From an uncultured Planctomycetaceae bacterium (lineage in GTDB: Bacteria > Planctomycetota > Planctomycetia > Pirellulales > UBA1268), in contig CALAZQ010000442.1 of the NCBI GenBank assembly GCA_937926325.1, positions 1 through 9,744 of the forward strand: 9,744 nt of DNA, in the 5' to 3' direction. Positions 1-7,688 of the stretch are shown piece by piece (position 1 is the first letter of the stretch; every line of letters begins with the position of its first letter). A program made the translations under genes and the position numbers. The notes beneath the pieces are model-generated. The model was not told where the DNA came from. It saw only the letters and a list, made by a program, of their open reading frames with translations, and made no database searches.

Positions 1-2
1 TC

Positions 3-476
3 GGGGAGGTCGGTCTGCCGCAGACAGTGTTGGCCAAGAAGCCGGTGGAACTCTCCGGCGGCATGCGGAAGCGGGCCGGCCTGGCCCGGGCCCTCGCCCT
101 CGACCCGCAGCTGATTCTCTATGACGAGCCGACGACCGGCCTCGACCCGATCATGAGCGACGTCATCAACGAGCTGATTCTGCGGGTCCGGCAGCGGCCC
201 CGGACAACCAGCGTGGTGGTGACCCACGACATGCGAACCGCCCACAAGGTGGCCGACCGGATCGTCATGCTCTATCCGCTCAGCCGGCTCGGGCCCGACG
301 AGCCACAGATCATTTTCAGCGGCACACCCGCCGAGCTCGACCGGTCAGCCGACCCGCGGGTACAGCAGTTCGTCGAAGGCCGAGCTGGCCATCGGCTCGA
401 TGAGCTTCGCGAGGAACAGGCCCGTGCCGCTGCCTGGCAGACCACCGCCCCCCGTGACCAGGAGGACTCTCCATGA
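3..476 (+). CDS. mlaF: MlaF-type ABC transporter ATPase, 3' part (5' end outside window)
   Basis: C-terminal ~157 residues of the ATPase of an Mla/MCE phospholipid transporter, which moves lipids between inner and outer membranes. The open frame runs to the window edge, so the GTG at 27 is not taken as the start. Visible motifs are the ABC signature [15 protein letters not shown], Walker [14 protein letters not shown] and the H-loop VVVTHD. Walker A and the Q-loop lie upstream of the window. The M in LSGGM and the tail FSGTPAEL...[10 protein letters not shown] are typical of MlaF/Ttg2A rather than importer ATPases. The stop overlaps the mlaD start (ATGA, 473-476), so the two genes are in one operon and probably translationally coupled. 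An MlaE permease gene is expected just upstream. The family is sure; the mlaF name rests on the signature and on the mlaD neighbour. Confidence 0.93.
   Translation, partial: GEVGLPQTVLAKKPVELSGGMRKRAGLARALALDPQLILYDEPTTGLDPIMSDVINELILRVRQRPRTTSVVVTHDMRTAHKVADRIVMLYPLSRLGPDEPQIIFSGTPAELDRSADPRVQQFVEGRAGHRLDELREEQARAAAWQTTAPRDQEDSP
460..465 (+). promoter_or_regulatory. Shine-Dalgarno of mlaD
   Basis: A perfect AGGAGG lies within the end of mlaF, 7 nt before the ATG at 473. It fixes the mlaD start and shows that this organism uses strong Shine-Dalgarno sites at some genes. Confidence 0.85.
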
Positions 477-1540
477 ATGACCGTGTCATCCAGTTCCGGG
501 TCGGGGTGATGGTGCTGGCGACCGCCATCATTGCCGGCATTCTCGTGGTGCTGTTTGGCGATCTGCCCAGCCTGGTGCAGTCAACCTACGAGCTGCGGAT
601 GAATTTCTCCGATGCCCGTGGCGTCTCCACCGGCACACCGGTCCGCAAGAATGGCATCCTCGTCGGCCGGGTCAGCTCGGTGATGCTCGACGAGCGGGGT
701 GGCGTCAGCGTCGTCGCCGACATCGATTCATACGTGCCGGTCTACCGGGACGAAACCCCGAAGGTGGCCAGCACCATTCTCGGGGATGCCGAAATCGAAC
801 TGGTGGCCGGACGAATCGTGCCGCCCCGGCAGCCGGTGACCAGCGATGAGGTGCTGCGGGGATCGGTCACCAAAGATCCGTTGTCAGCATTCTCCACCCT
901 CGAGCCGAAGGTGACGGCATCGCTCGAGTCGCTCACCCGCGCCAGTGAAGCCGTGGCAACTCTCTCGACGAATCTTGAAAAGATGTTCGTCAAGGAAGAC
1001 GTTCAACTCGACCGCACCGTCAAGAAGCTCGACACCGCCCTCGACACCTTCACGCTGACGATGAACAACGTCAACGATATCGTCGGGGACGCCCAGGCCC
1101 GCCAGCGGCTGAAGGACTCGATCAATGCCTTGCCCGATGTCCTGGCCGATCTGCAGAAGTCGGTCGGGGGTATCAGTTCAACCATCGAGGCCGCCGACCG
1201 AAACCTGCAGAACCTCGAGGGGCTGTCAAAGCCGCTGGGCGAGCGGGGTGAATCGATGGTGCAGGGGATCGACCGGGCCATCGGCCGGCTCGACACGGTG
1301 CTCGCCCAGGCGGCCACCTTCACCCAGGCCCTCAATGAATCGCAGGGCACCCTCGGCAAACTGGTCCGCGACCCCCAGGTCTATAACGATTTGGCCCAAG
1401 CCGCCGGCAACGTCAATCGGCTGACGCAGGACCTGCGGCCGATCATCGATGACGTGCGGGTGTTCACCGACAAAATTGCCCGTCATCCAGAACAGCTCGG
1501 CGTCCGGGGGGCGCTCGACCGGCGGCCAGGGCTGAAATGA
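473..1540 (+). CDS. mlaD: MlaD-like MCE-domain protein, periplasmic lipid-binding component
   Basis: A 355-residue MCE protein, the substrate-binding subunit working with the MlaE permease and MlaF ATPase. One N-terminal membrane anchor spans about residues 10-28 ([19 protein letters not shown]) after a short cytoplasmic head. The MCE domain follows at about 38-113, with the typical [18 protein letters not shown] and VGRV strands and ending [13 protein letters not shown]. The rest (about 130-335) is predicted mostly helical, with heptad-like Leu/Ile spacing and many small polar residues. This resembles the helical tails that form a channel or bundle in longer MCE proteins; the fold is inferred from pattern only. 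It starts at the ATG behind AGGAGG and overlaps the mlaF stop. It ends 3 nt from the end of the convergent cphA gene. The protein is longer than E. coli MlaD (about 180 residues), as is common outside Enterobacteria. Confidence 0.92.
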   Translation: MNDRVIQFRVGVMVLATAIIAGILVVLFGDLPSLVQSTYELRMNFSDARGVSTGTPVRKNGILVGRVSSVMLDERGGVSVVADIDSYVPVYRDETPKVASTILGDAEIELVAGRIVPPRQPVTSDEVLRGSVTKDPLSAFSTLEPKVTASLESLTRASEAVATLSTNLEKMFVKEDVQLDRTVKKLDTALDTFTLTMNNVNDIVGDAQARQRLKDSINALPDVLADLQKSVGGISSTIEAADRNLQNLEGLSKPLGERGESMVQGIDRAIGRLDTVLAQAATFTQALNESQGTLGKLVRDPQVYNDLAQAAGNVNRLTQDLRPIIDDVRVFTDKIARHPEQLGVRGALDRRPGLK

Positions 1541-1543
1541 CCC

Positions 1544-4267
1544 TCACTGCTCGGGTGATTGCCGCGGCCGCTCGTTGCTGACAGTCGGATCGATCACGAC
1601 CGGCAGCGATTCCGGTGGCTGGACACCCGCCACCTGGTCAAAGCCAATCCCCTGCAGCCGGTCGCCATACCGCTCCTTCAGCCAGGGCATCGTCTGTTCG
1701 ATCGTGTCGGGCTGCAGCAGCACGAGGTCACCGGACTGGACGGCGTCGAGCACCAGGGCGGCTGCCGTCGCCCAGTCTCCACCCGGCTCGACCACGGCCC
1801 GCCGGCCGGTCGGCTCGGTCCGCTGAATGCCGGTGGTGATCAGTTGCGTGATCTCGCCCGGTGAACGGCCCCGGCGGTAGGCGTCTTCGTAAATGACGAC
1901 CCGGTCGAAGGTCCGGCCAAGCAGTTCCCCCTGCCGAAGCAGATCTTCGTCACGGCGGTCACCGGCGGCTGAGTAAACCGCCGTACGACGGGGGTGTGGC
2001 AGCGTCTCGAGAGTCCGGCAGATCTGCTCGAGCGACGGCACGTTGTGGCCATAGTCAACGACCACCGTGGCCCCATCGAGATCGAGCAGGTTGAACCGGC
2101 CGGGGCTGCCGAGGGCCCCGCTGGAAAAGTCCTCAAGCCCTAGCCGCACCAGTTCCAGCGGCACGCCGAGGCTCCAGGCGGCCGCCGCAGCAGCCAGCGC
2201 GTTCTCGACCTGAAAAGCCACCATCCCACCATGAACTAGCGGCACCCGGGCCAGACTGGCCAGCCGTGTCTCCCGCGGTCCATCGCAGAGCACCATCCAG
2301 CCGTCGCGGATCGTCGCCGCCAGACCACCTGCAGCCAGATGAGCTTCAAGGACCGGATGCTCTGGATCGATCGCAAAGTAGACGACCCGGCCGCGGCACC
2401 ATTTTTTCATCGCCACCACCAGCGGGTCGGCGGCGTTGAGCACCGCGGTGCCGCTCGAACGGACTGCCGCGACAATCGCCCCTTTCACCCAGGCCAACTG
2501 CTCGGGCGTGTCGATCTCGTGCAGGCCGAGGTGGTCGCCCGAGGCGATGTTCGTGACCACGGCGACGTCACAGGCGTCGAAGCCGCAGCCCTCGCGGAGA
2601 ATGCCGCCCCGGGCGGTTTCCAGCACGGCGGTGGTCACAGCCGGATGGGCCAGCACGCGGCGGCCGCTTTGGGGGCCACTGCAGTCGCCCGTATCGATCT
2701 GGCGGTCACCCACCCAGACCCCCTCGGTACAGGCCATGCCGACGGTCGCCCCACCGGTGGCGGCCAGATGGGCCAGCAGCCGGGTCACCGTGGTCTTGCC
2801 GTTGGTGCCAGTGACTGCCGCCACCGGCACCCGCCCGTCTTCTTCGGTGGGAAAGAGCATGTCAACAATTGCCGCCCCGACATCGCGAGAGCGGCCCGCC
2901 GTCGGCTCAAGATGCATCCGCAGGCCGGGACAGGCATTGATTTCAACCACGCCGCCCTGCTGGCCAGCCAGTGGCCGATCGATACGGCCTGCCATCAGGT
3001 CAACCCCGGCGATATCGAGCCCGACAATTCGAGTTGCCTCAATGGCCAGCCGGGCAATCTCTGGATGCACCTGGTCAGTCACATCCTCGGCGGTGCCACC
3101 GGTACTGAGGTTGGCGTTGCGGCGGAGCAGCACCCGCCGGTCGGGTCCGGGCACCGCGTCAGCCGTCAGCCCCTGCTCAGCCAGGATTGCAGCGGCGACC
3201 GCGTCGAGCGGAATCATTGAAAGGCTACCCGCATGGTCGTTGCACCGTCGGGGGTCGGCATTGATGCGGGCCACCAGTTCACGGACGGTGGCGTTGCCAT
3301 CCCCAACCACAACAGGCGGACAGCGGCGGGCGGCGGCGACCAGATTGCCACCGACCACGAGCAGCCGATAGTCGTCCCCCTGCAGGCAGCATTCAACCAC
3401 GACTTCGGCTCCACCAGCAGCGGCGGTGTGATACGCCTGTCGGACGTCTGCTTCAGCGGTCAGCCCGACCGACACGCCCCGGCCCTGATTACCATGCCGA
3501 GGCTTGACGACCACCGGCAGACCCAGCTCACACGCCACCTGCCAGGCCTCATCGGCCGACCCGACCGGTGCTCCCTCGGCGACCGGAATGCCCGCCTCAG
3601 CCAGCAGGCTGCGGGTCAGTTCTTTGTCTTGGGCAATCGATTCGGCAATCGCGGAGGTGCCATCGGTTTCAGCGGCCAAGATCCGCCGCTGCTTCGCCCC
3701 GATGCCCAGCCGGACGAGCGACCCATCATTGAGCCGTCGGGCCGGGATCTCACGCCGTTGGGCAGCCTCGACGATTGATCGGGTGCTCGGCCCAAGCCGT
3801 TCCTCCAGCAGCTGCTCGCGAAGTTGGCGGACTGCCTGCGTCACATCGAACGCCTCCCCCGCAATCGCCGCTGTCAGCAGGGTGTGGGCGGCATGCAGGC
3901 AGGCGATCGCGAACCGTTCGTGCTGGTATTCGATGATGACGTTGTAAACGCCGCGGGTCTTGGTCTCGCGGGCCCGACCATAGCCGACCGATGTGCCGGC
4001 GAGCGTCTGCAGTTCGAGCGTCACATGCTCGAGGATGTGCCCCATCCAGGTGCCGGTCCGTAGCCGCTGAAAGAACCCACCCCGCTCGCCAATCGAACAG
4101 CGATGCTCGATCATGCTCGGCAGCCAGGCCATCAGCCGATCGTTGAAGCCGGCCAGGGTGTGCGAGGGAAAGTCTTCCAGCCAGCCAAGATCAACCCGGA
4201 CTTCGAGGACGGGAAAGCGGGCCCACTGGTTGGGACCGCGAAGTACCTTGATCGATTCGATTTTCAT
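1544..4267 (-). CDS. cphA: Cyanophycin synthetase (CphA)
   Basis: A 907-residue cytoplasmic enzyme that polymerises L-Asp and L-Arg with ATP into cyanophycin (multi-L-arginyl-poly-L-aspartate). All three modules are present. The N domain (about 1-160) starts with the family-typical MKIESIKVLRGPNQW and holds H77-x-x-E80-H81. The ATP-grasp domain (about 185-473), which adds Asp, has the glycine-rich loop KPRHGNQGRGV (255-265), NLSTGGTAEDVTD and the metal-binding VEINACPGLRMH (441-452). The Mur-ligase-like module (about 480-880), which adds Arg, has P-loop GTNGKTTVTRL (487-497), GDCSGPQS, ETARGGILR, DYGHN (738-742) and GDRRDED (769-775). Length matches cyanobacterial CphA1 (about 870-900), so it is not the shorter CphA2. 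The last ~25 residues are a Pro/Ser-rich tail. No Shine-Dalgarno is visible; the start is chosen from the conserved N-terminus. It is divergent from the ABC-DUF1854 genes. Confidence 0.96.
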   Translation of the reverse strand: MKIESIKVLRGPNQWARFPVLEVRVDLGWLEDFPSHTLAGFNDRLMAWLPSMIEHRCSIGERGGFFQRLRTGTWMGHILEHVTLELQTLAGTSVGYGRARETKTRGVYNVIIEYQHERFAIACLHAAHTLLTAAIAGEAFDVTQAVRQLREQLLEERLGPSTRSIVEAAQRREIPARRLNDGSLVRLGIGAKQRRILAAETDGTSAIAESIAQDKELTRSLLAEAGIPVAEGAPVGSADEAWQVACELGLPVVVKPRHGNQGRGVSVGLTAEADVRQAYHTAAAGGAEVVVECCLQGDDYRLLVVGGNLVAAARRCPPVVVGDGNATVRELVARINADPRRCNDHAGSLSMIPLDAVAAAILAEQGLTADAVPGPDRRVLLRRNANLSTGGTAEDVTDQVHPEIARLAIEATRIVGLDIAGVDLMAGRIDRPLAGQQGGVVEINACPGLRMHLEPTAGRSRDVGAAIVDMLFPTEEDGRVPVAAVTGTNGKTTVTRLLAHLAATGGATVGMACTEGVWVGDRQIDTGDCSGPQSGRRVLAHPAVTTAVLETARGGILREGCGFDACDVAVVTNIASGDHLGLHEIDTPEQLAWVKGAIVAAVRSSGTAVLNAADPLVVAMKKWCRGRVVYFAIDPEHPVLEAHLAAGGLAATIRDGWMVLCDGPRETRLASLARVPLVHGGMVAFQVENALAAAAAAWSLGVPLELVRLGLEDFSSGALGSPGRFNLLDLDGATVVVDYGHNVPSLEQICRTLETLPHPRRTAVYSAAGDRRDEDLLRQGELLGRTFDRVVIYEDAYRRGRSPGEITQLITTGIQRTEPTGRRAVVEPGGDWATAAALVLDAVQSGDLVLLQPDTIEQTMPWLKERYGDRLQGIGFDQVAGVQPPESLPVVIDPTVSNERPRQSPEQ

Positions 4268-4328
4268 AGGCGGTTCAGCGAGAAACTCTGAGACATTGAG
4301 AAGGTGCGCTGGTAGCTACGCGACAGGC

Positions 4329-4341
4329 CGCCTTGCAGGCG
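4329..4341. repeat. 13-nt palindrome at the predicted cphA transcription start
   Basis: CGCCT-TGC-AGGCG is a perfect 5-bp inverted repeat with a 3-nt centre. It sits just downstream of the candidate -10 box of cphA and covers the expected start site. It could be an operator, or a small hairpin at the 5' end of the mRNA. Short palindromes arise by chance in GC-rich DNA, so only the position makes it notable. Confidence 0.3.
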
Positions 4342-4343
4342 AA

Positions 4344-4372
4344 ACAATACCGGCAGAACCGAGGATTTTCAA
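4344..4372 (-). promoter_or_regulatory. Candidate sigma70-type promoter of cphA
   Basis: Read on the minus strand: -35 TTGAAA (4372-4367, 5 of 6 consensus bases), a spacer of exactly 17 nt, then -10 TATTGT (4349-4344, 4 of 6). Transcription would start near 4337, giving a leader of about 70 nt before the cphA ATG. In a GC-rich intergenic region this is the best match on this strand. No Shine-Dalgarno is visible in the leader. Confidence 0.5.
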
Positions 4373-4658
4373 AAGCTACTGCCGACCCCGCATCCGCCTG
4401 CGATGCGTGATGGCCGCCGCGAAGCCGACCACGCGGGGTAACCTGTCGCCGCCAGCCACTCGGCCACGGATTTCCTGATGCACGTGGCATGCCGAAGCGA
4501 CCAGGTTCCGCAGACACGGGACTGATTTCCACCCACCGCACCACCACTGGTGTGGCATATTCGCTGGCTGTGCCGTCGTTTTACGCTGAATCGGTGGTGG
4601 TTTTTCCGCGACTGTCAGAGCAGCCAAGGAATCCGCCGGTGACAGTATCTGGCGTTTT

Positions 4659-4687
4659 TTCAGACCGGGTGGCGGCTGGCGTGTAAT
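4659..4687 (+). promoter_or_regulatory. Candidate promoter of the ABC-DUF1854 operon
   Basis: -35 TTCAGA (4659-4664, 4 of 6), 17-nt spacer, -10 TGTAAT (4682-4687, 5 of 6), followed by the only AT-rich stretch near the gene (4684-4704). The start would be near 4694, with a leader of about 55 nt to the ATG at 4749. The match is weaker than the cphA promoter at the -35 box. It is supported by position and local base composition only. Confidence 0.4.
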
Positions 4688-4748
4688 TTCTCTAATTCTT
4701 ATTCATGCCTCAGCGGCGTCTCTCAACCAGCCCACCCCGGTGCTGCCG

Positions 4749-6980
4749 ATGCCTTCGGACAATTCGTCGGTCCCGTTGCCCGACCCGCTGCCAGCCGACT
4801 GCTTTCCGCTGGCAGCCGGCGAGAAGGTGCGAGCAGCCTGTCAGATGGATCTCGATCGTCAGGGCCAATTCGGCCGGGGATGGCTGGCCCTGACCGACCG
4901 GGCGATCTACGCCGATTCAACCGTGACCCGCGTCGGCAGGGCCGCCGATTCGACCGCGGACCAGGGTGTCCCTTATCACGACTGGCCGCTGACAGCCGAC
5001 CTCAGCCTGAGCCTCGTCAGTCAGCCGACGCTTGGCCGGCTCGAGCTGCGGATGGGTGACCGCCTGTTGGCCCACTGGCTGTTCACGCCGACTGTCGCCA
5101 GCGACATCCATCGTCTGAAGGACGCCTTTGACGGCCGGCTCGATCGGCTCACCACGCCGGAGCTCTCAGCTTCGGCAGCTTCCCCTGCAATCGCCACGGC
5201 AGCCGATCGCCCGAGGGCCGCTGCCACGGCCCTGCTGCGGGTGCTCGGCTTTGCCCGTCCCTACCGCTGGACGGTTTTGCTGGGCATCCTGCTGGCCCTC
5301 GGCAGCACCCTGGCCAGCCTGGTGCCGCCGTACCTGACCATGCCGCTGGTCGACGAGGTGCTGATTCCCCGGCAGGCAGGCGGCGCGGTTTCTGCCAGCC
5401 AGGCCCTGCCCTACCTGGCCGGCCTGGCCGCGGCCGCCCTGCTCAGCTGGCTGCTCGGCTGGGGCCGCACCTGGACGCTCGCCTGGGTGAGCGAACGCAT
5501 TGCCGGCGACGCCCGGACACGCACCTATGCCCACATGCAGTCGCTGTCCCTCGACTTTTTTGCTGCCCGCCGCACCGGCGACCTGATTGCCCGGATCAGC
5601 AGCGACACCGAGCGGCTCAACAACTATCTGTCGATTAACCTGATCGAGTTTTTTTCCAACCTGCTGCTGGTGATCTTTACGGCGGTCGTGCTGTTCACCA
5701 TTTCACCGCTGCTGGCAGCGGTGACCCTCGTGCCCTTCCCGCTGGTCGTCTGGCTGGTCGGCTCGGTCCGGGGCCGGCTGCAGCGGGGCTTCGCCCACAG
5801 CCGGGTCGCTTGGGCCGACATGACCAGCACACTGGCCGACACCATTCCGGGCATCCGGGTCGTGAAGGCCTTTGCGCAAGAGGCCCGCGAGAACGACCGC
5901 TTCACCCGGGCCAATCGGCGGGTGCTCGAGGCGAACGACCGGGTCAATGTCACCTGGAGCTATTTCGGTCCGCTGGTGACGCTGTTCAGTGAACTCGGCC
6001 TGCTGGTGATCTGGGGCTGCGGTGTCTGGCTGATTTTCAGTGGCTCGGTCACCGTTGGCACCCTCACCGCCTTTGTGGCCTACATCACGCGGTTCTATGC
6101 CAAGGTCGAGTCGATGGTCAGGATGGTGCCGGCCACCCAGCGGGCGGCAGCCAGCGCCCAGCGAATCTGTGAGATCCTTGACTGCCGACCGACAGTGGCT
6201 GATCCAGCCAGCCCCCGTCCCCTGAGCCGCCCGCAGGGCCGGCTTGACCTCCACAACGTGCGGTTTCGGTACGGCAGTCGTGAGGTGCTCCACGGCATCG
6301 ACCTGCAGATTGAACCGGGAGAAATGATCGGCCTGGTCGGCGCCAGTGGCTCCGGGAAATCGACGCTGGCCAACCTGATCTGCCGGTTCCACGACCCCAG
6401 CAGCGGCAGCATCGCCATCGATGGCATCGATCTGCGGGAAGTGTCCCTGGAAACGTACCGCCGCCATCTCGGCTGCGTGCTGCAAGAACCGTTTCTGTTT
6501 TTTGGGACCATCGCCGAGAACATTGCCTACGGCCGACCTGCGGCAACGCCGGCTGAAATCGTGGCTGCCGCCCGGGCCGCCGGGGCCCACGAGTTCATCC
6601 TGAGGCTGCCGCTGGGGTATGACTCCCGCGTCGGCGAGCGGGGCAGCCGACTCTCCGGCGGTGAGCGGCAACGCATTTCGATCGCCCGGGCCTTGCTGGT
6701 CGATCCAGCGATTCTGATCCTGGATGAGGCGACCTCAAGCGTTGATGCCGAAACCGAAGTAGTCATCCAGCGGGCCATCGACCGGCTGGTCACTGGCCGG
6801 ACCACCATTGCGATTGCCCACCGGCTGGCAACCCTGCGGCGGGCCGATCGGCTGGTGGTCCTCGATCAGGGGCGGATTTGTGAAATCGGCAGCCATGATG
6901 AACTGCTGGCGGCCGACGGCATCTACGCCCGGCTCTACCAGACCCAGATGACCGATCCTCACGCCGCCATGGTGTCATGA
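4749..6980 (+). CDS. Type-I ABC exporter half-transporter, cyanophycin-associated, with soluble N-terminal extension
   Basis: A 743-residue fused permease-ATPase that would act as a dimer in the inner membrane. Residues about 18-133 form a soluble extension (GEKV...GRGWLALTDRAIYADS, then W and LELRMGDRLLAHW) that looks like a small beta-rich PH/GRAM-like domain; this fold is a guess from pattern. The exporter membrane domain spans about 170-455, with hydrophobic segments near 175-197, 221-239, 300-340 and 408-450. The ATPase shows Walker A GASGSGKST (531-539), Q-loop Q579, signature LSGGERQR (635-642), Walker B ILILDEATSSVD (655-666) and H691, all intact. It resembles MsbA/lipid A-type exporters in the core, but the extension and the DUF1854 and cphA neighbours match what public annotation calls the cyanophycin metabolism-associated ABC transporter. 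The substrate is unknown. The start is uncertain: a GTG at 4740 would add three residues, and neither site has a Shine-Dalgarno. Confidence 0.9.
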   Translation: MPSDNSSVPLPDPLPADCFPLAAGEKVRAACQMDLDRQGQFGRGWLALTDRAIYADSTVTRVGRAADSTADQGVPYHDWPLTADLSLSLVSQPTLGRLELRMGDRLLAHWLFTPTVASDIHRLKDAFDGRLDRLTTPELSASAASPAIATAADRPRAAATALLRVLGFARPYRWTVLLGILLALGSTLASLVPPYLTMPLVDEVLIPRQAGGAVSASQALPYLAGLAAAALLSWLLGWGRTWTLAWVSERIAGDARTRTYAHMQSLSLDFFAARRTGDLIARISSDTERLNNYLSINLIEFFSNLLLVIFTAVVLFTISPLLAAVTLVPFPLVVWLVGSVRGRLQRGFAHSRVAWADMTSTLADTIPGIRVVKAFAQEARENDRFTRANRRVLEANDRVNVTWSYFGPLVTLFSELGLLVIWGCGVWLIFSGSVTVGTLTAFVAYITRFYAKVESMVRMVPATQRAAASAQRICEILDCRPTVADPASPRPLSRPQGRLDLHNVRFRYGSREVLHGIDLQIEPGEMIGLVGASGSGKSTLANLICRFHDPSSGSIAIDGIDLREVSLETYRRHLGCVLQEPFLFFGTIAENIAYGRPAATPAEIVAAARAAGAHEFILRLPLGYDSRVGERGSRLSGGERQRISIARALLVDPAILILDEATSSVDAETEVVIQRAIDRLVTGRTTIAIAHRLATLRRADRLVVLDQGRICEIGSHDELLAADGIYARLYQTQMTDPHAAMVS

Positions 6981-6991
6981 CGAGGCTTTGC

Positions 6992-7498
6992 ATGACGACG
7001 GAACAACCGGCTGCGACCGGAGAGGCCCCGAAAAATACAGCGGACTGCCGATTCAAGGAGCTTGCCGACGGCGGCCTGGCGTTGGTCACTGCTGACGGCA
7101 ACCGGCATGACCGGGTATTGGTGGTACGGGCCTTTCCCCTGTCGGCTCCGGGTGGGCCGGTGGCCGTTTTGAACGCCGAAGGCCGGGAACTGCTCTGGGC
7201 TGAGTCACTCGCTGCCTTCCCGCCGGCCACTCGGCAGCAGCTGGCCGACCAACTGGCGGCGGGTGAGTTTCTGCCGCGAATCGAGGCGATTCTGTCGGCC
7301 TCACGGCACGAGCCGATCACCTGGGAAGTGGTCACCGACCGGGGCCGCCACCGTTTTCAACTGGCAGCCTCAGATGCCGTAGTCCGGCAGCCGGATGGCA
7401 GTGCCACCGTCACCGATGCTGCCGGCATCTGGTATCTGATCCCAGCTGTCCGGCAGCTCGACCGCCGCAGCCGCCGGCTGATCGAGCGGTTGAGCTGA
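6992..7498 (+). CDS. DUF1854 family protein, cyanophycin-associated
   Basis: A 168-residue protein that I recognise as DUF1854 from VVRAFPLSAP (44-53), followed by a D/E-G-x-E-LLW segment, the central TWEVVTDRGRHRF (110-122) and the C-terminal DAAGIWYLIPAVRQLDRRSR (142-161). There is no signal peptide or membrane segment, so it is probably cytoplasmic. Family function is unknown to me; members sit beside cphA and the same ABC transporter in other bacteria. A role as a soluble partner of the transporter is inference. The start chosen has GAGG (6982-6985) 6 nt upstream. An in-frame ATG at 6977 overlaps the transporter stop as ATGA and would add five residues. Either way the two genes are one operon. 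The 3' end of the gene is part of a strong hairpin. Confidence 0.85.
   Translation: MTTEQPAATGEAPKNTADCRFKELADGGLALVTADGNRHDRVLVVRAFPLSAPGGPVAVLNAEGRELLWAESLAAFPPATRQQLADQLAAGEFLPRIEAILSASRHEPITWEVVTDRGRHRFQLAASDAVVRQPDGSATVTDAAGIWYLIPAVRQLDRRSRRLIERLS
7454..7497 (+). terminator. Strong hairpin at the 3' end of the DUF1854 gene
   Basis: CAGCTCGACCGC (7454-7465) pairs with GCGGTTGAGCTG (7486-7497) over 12 bp, 11 Watson-Crick plus one G-U. Inside the loop, CAGCC (7468-7472) pairs with GGCTG (7476-7480). The structure overlaps the stop codon (7496-7498). No T-tract follows, so it is not a canonical intrinsic terminator. It may instead stabilise the mRNA end, block elongation weakly, or be a by-product of codon usage in an Arg/Leu-rich tail. 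Confidence 0.4.
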
Positions 7499-7688
7499 CC
7501 CCCAGCTTTCACCAGTCCGCGTGATCTGCCAGCCGGCTCTTGAAAATGGAGCAGATGCGCCGTTCGTGCCGACAGACCCCCGATTTTTTTGGGAAAAAAG
7601 CCTCAAGTTTCTGAACAATTCGCTTGAAGCCCGCGTCTGGGCAATTAGGCTCGATCCGGTCTGTGGCACCTTTTTTCGGAGTCGAACG
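7499..7688 (+). promoter_or_regulatory. Upstream region of the YTV-repeat gene with Shine-Dalgarno
   Basis: A 190-nt gap. GGAG at 7678-7681 lies 7 nt before the ATG at 7689 and supports that start. The stretch 7584-7650 is clearly more AT-rich than its surroundings and contains T7-GGG-A6 (7584-7599), so a promoter is likely here. The best pair I find (TTGAAG 7624-7629, 16-nt spacer, TAGGCT 7646-7651) is too weak to call. Confidence 0.45.

Larger units (their letters stand above)
4268..4748. other. Divergent intergenic region between cphA and the ABC transporter gene
   Basis: About 480 nt without a credible gene, the longest such gap in the window. Both ends carry candidate promoters (minus 4344-4372, plus 4659-4687). 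The 8-nt palindrome GTAGCTAC (4312-4319) lies in the cphA leader, and CACCA-C-TGGTG is centred near 4549. I see no tRNA, CRISPR, IS end or riboswitch that I recognise. The short ORFs here (minus 4275-4547, minus 4376-4627, plus 4489-4686) have no recognisable motif, and I do not call them. The middle, about 4380-4640, is unexplained. Confidence 0.6.

Noticed and set aside
27..29. GTG as start of the MlaF gene
   Set aside because: The frame is open to the window edge, and the ATPase needs its upstream Walker A region.
2339..3371. Long plus-strand open frames (293 and 311 codons) opposite cphA
   Set aside because: They are antisense to conserved ATP-grasp and Mur-ligase motifs, show no family signature, and have the composition expected from GC-rich third positions.
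4637..4660. Possible intrinsic terminator before the T6 run at 4655-4660
   Set aside because: Only a 4-bp stem with a long loop, and no plus-strand gene upstream to terminate.
4275..4686. Short ORFs in the divergent intergenic region (minus 4275-4547, minus 4376-4627, plus 4489-4686)
   Set aside because: No family motif or convincing ribosome binding site, and some overlap the candidate promoters.
5703..6671. Minus-strand open frame of 322 codons
   Set aside because: It lies opposite the transporter and its intact ATPase motifs; no recognisable domain.
7584..7599. T7-GGG-A6 inverted repeat
   Set aside because: An A/T-only stem with a 3-nt loop is too weak for a terminator; probably promoter-region DNA.
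7521..7688. 56-codon N-terminal extension of the YTV protein
   Set aside because: It would bury the signal peptide; GGAG before ATG 7689 and the AT-rich upstream DNA support the shorter form.
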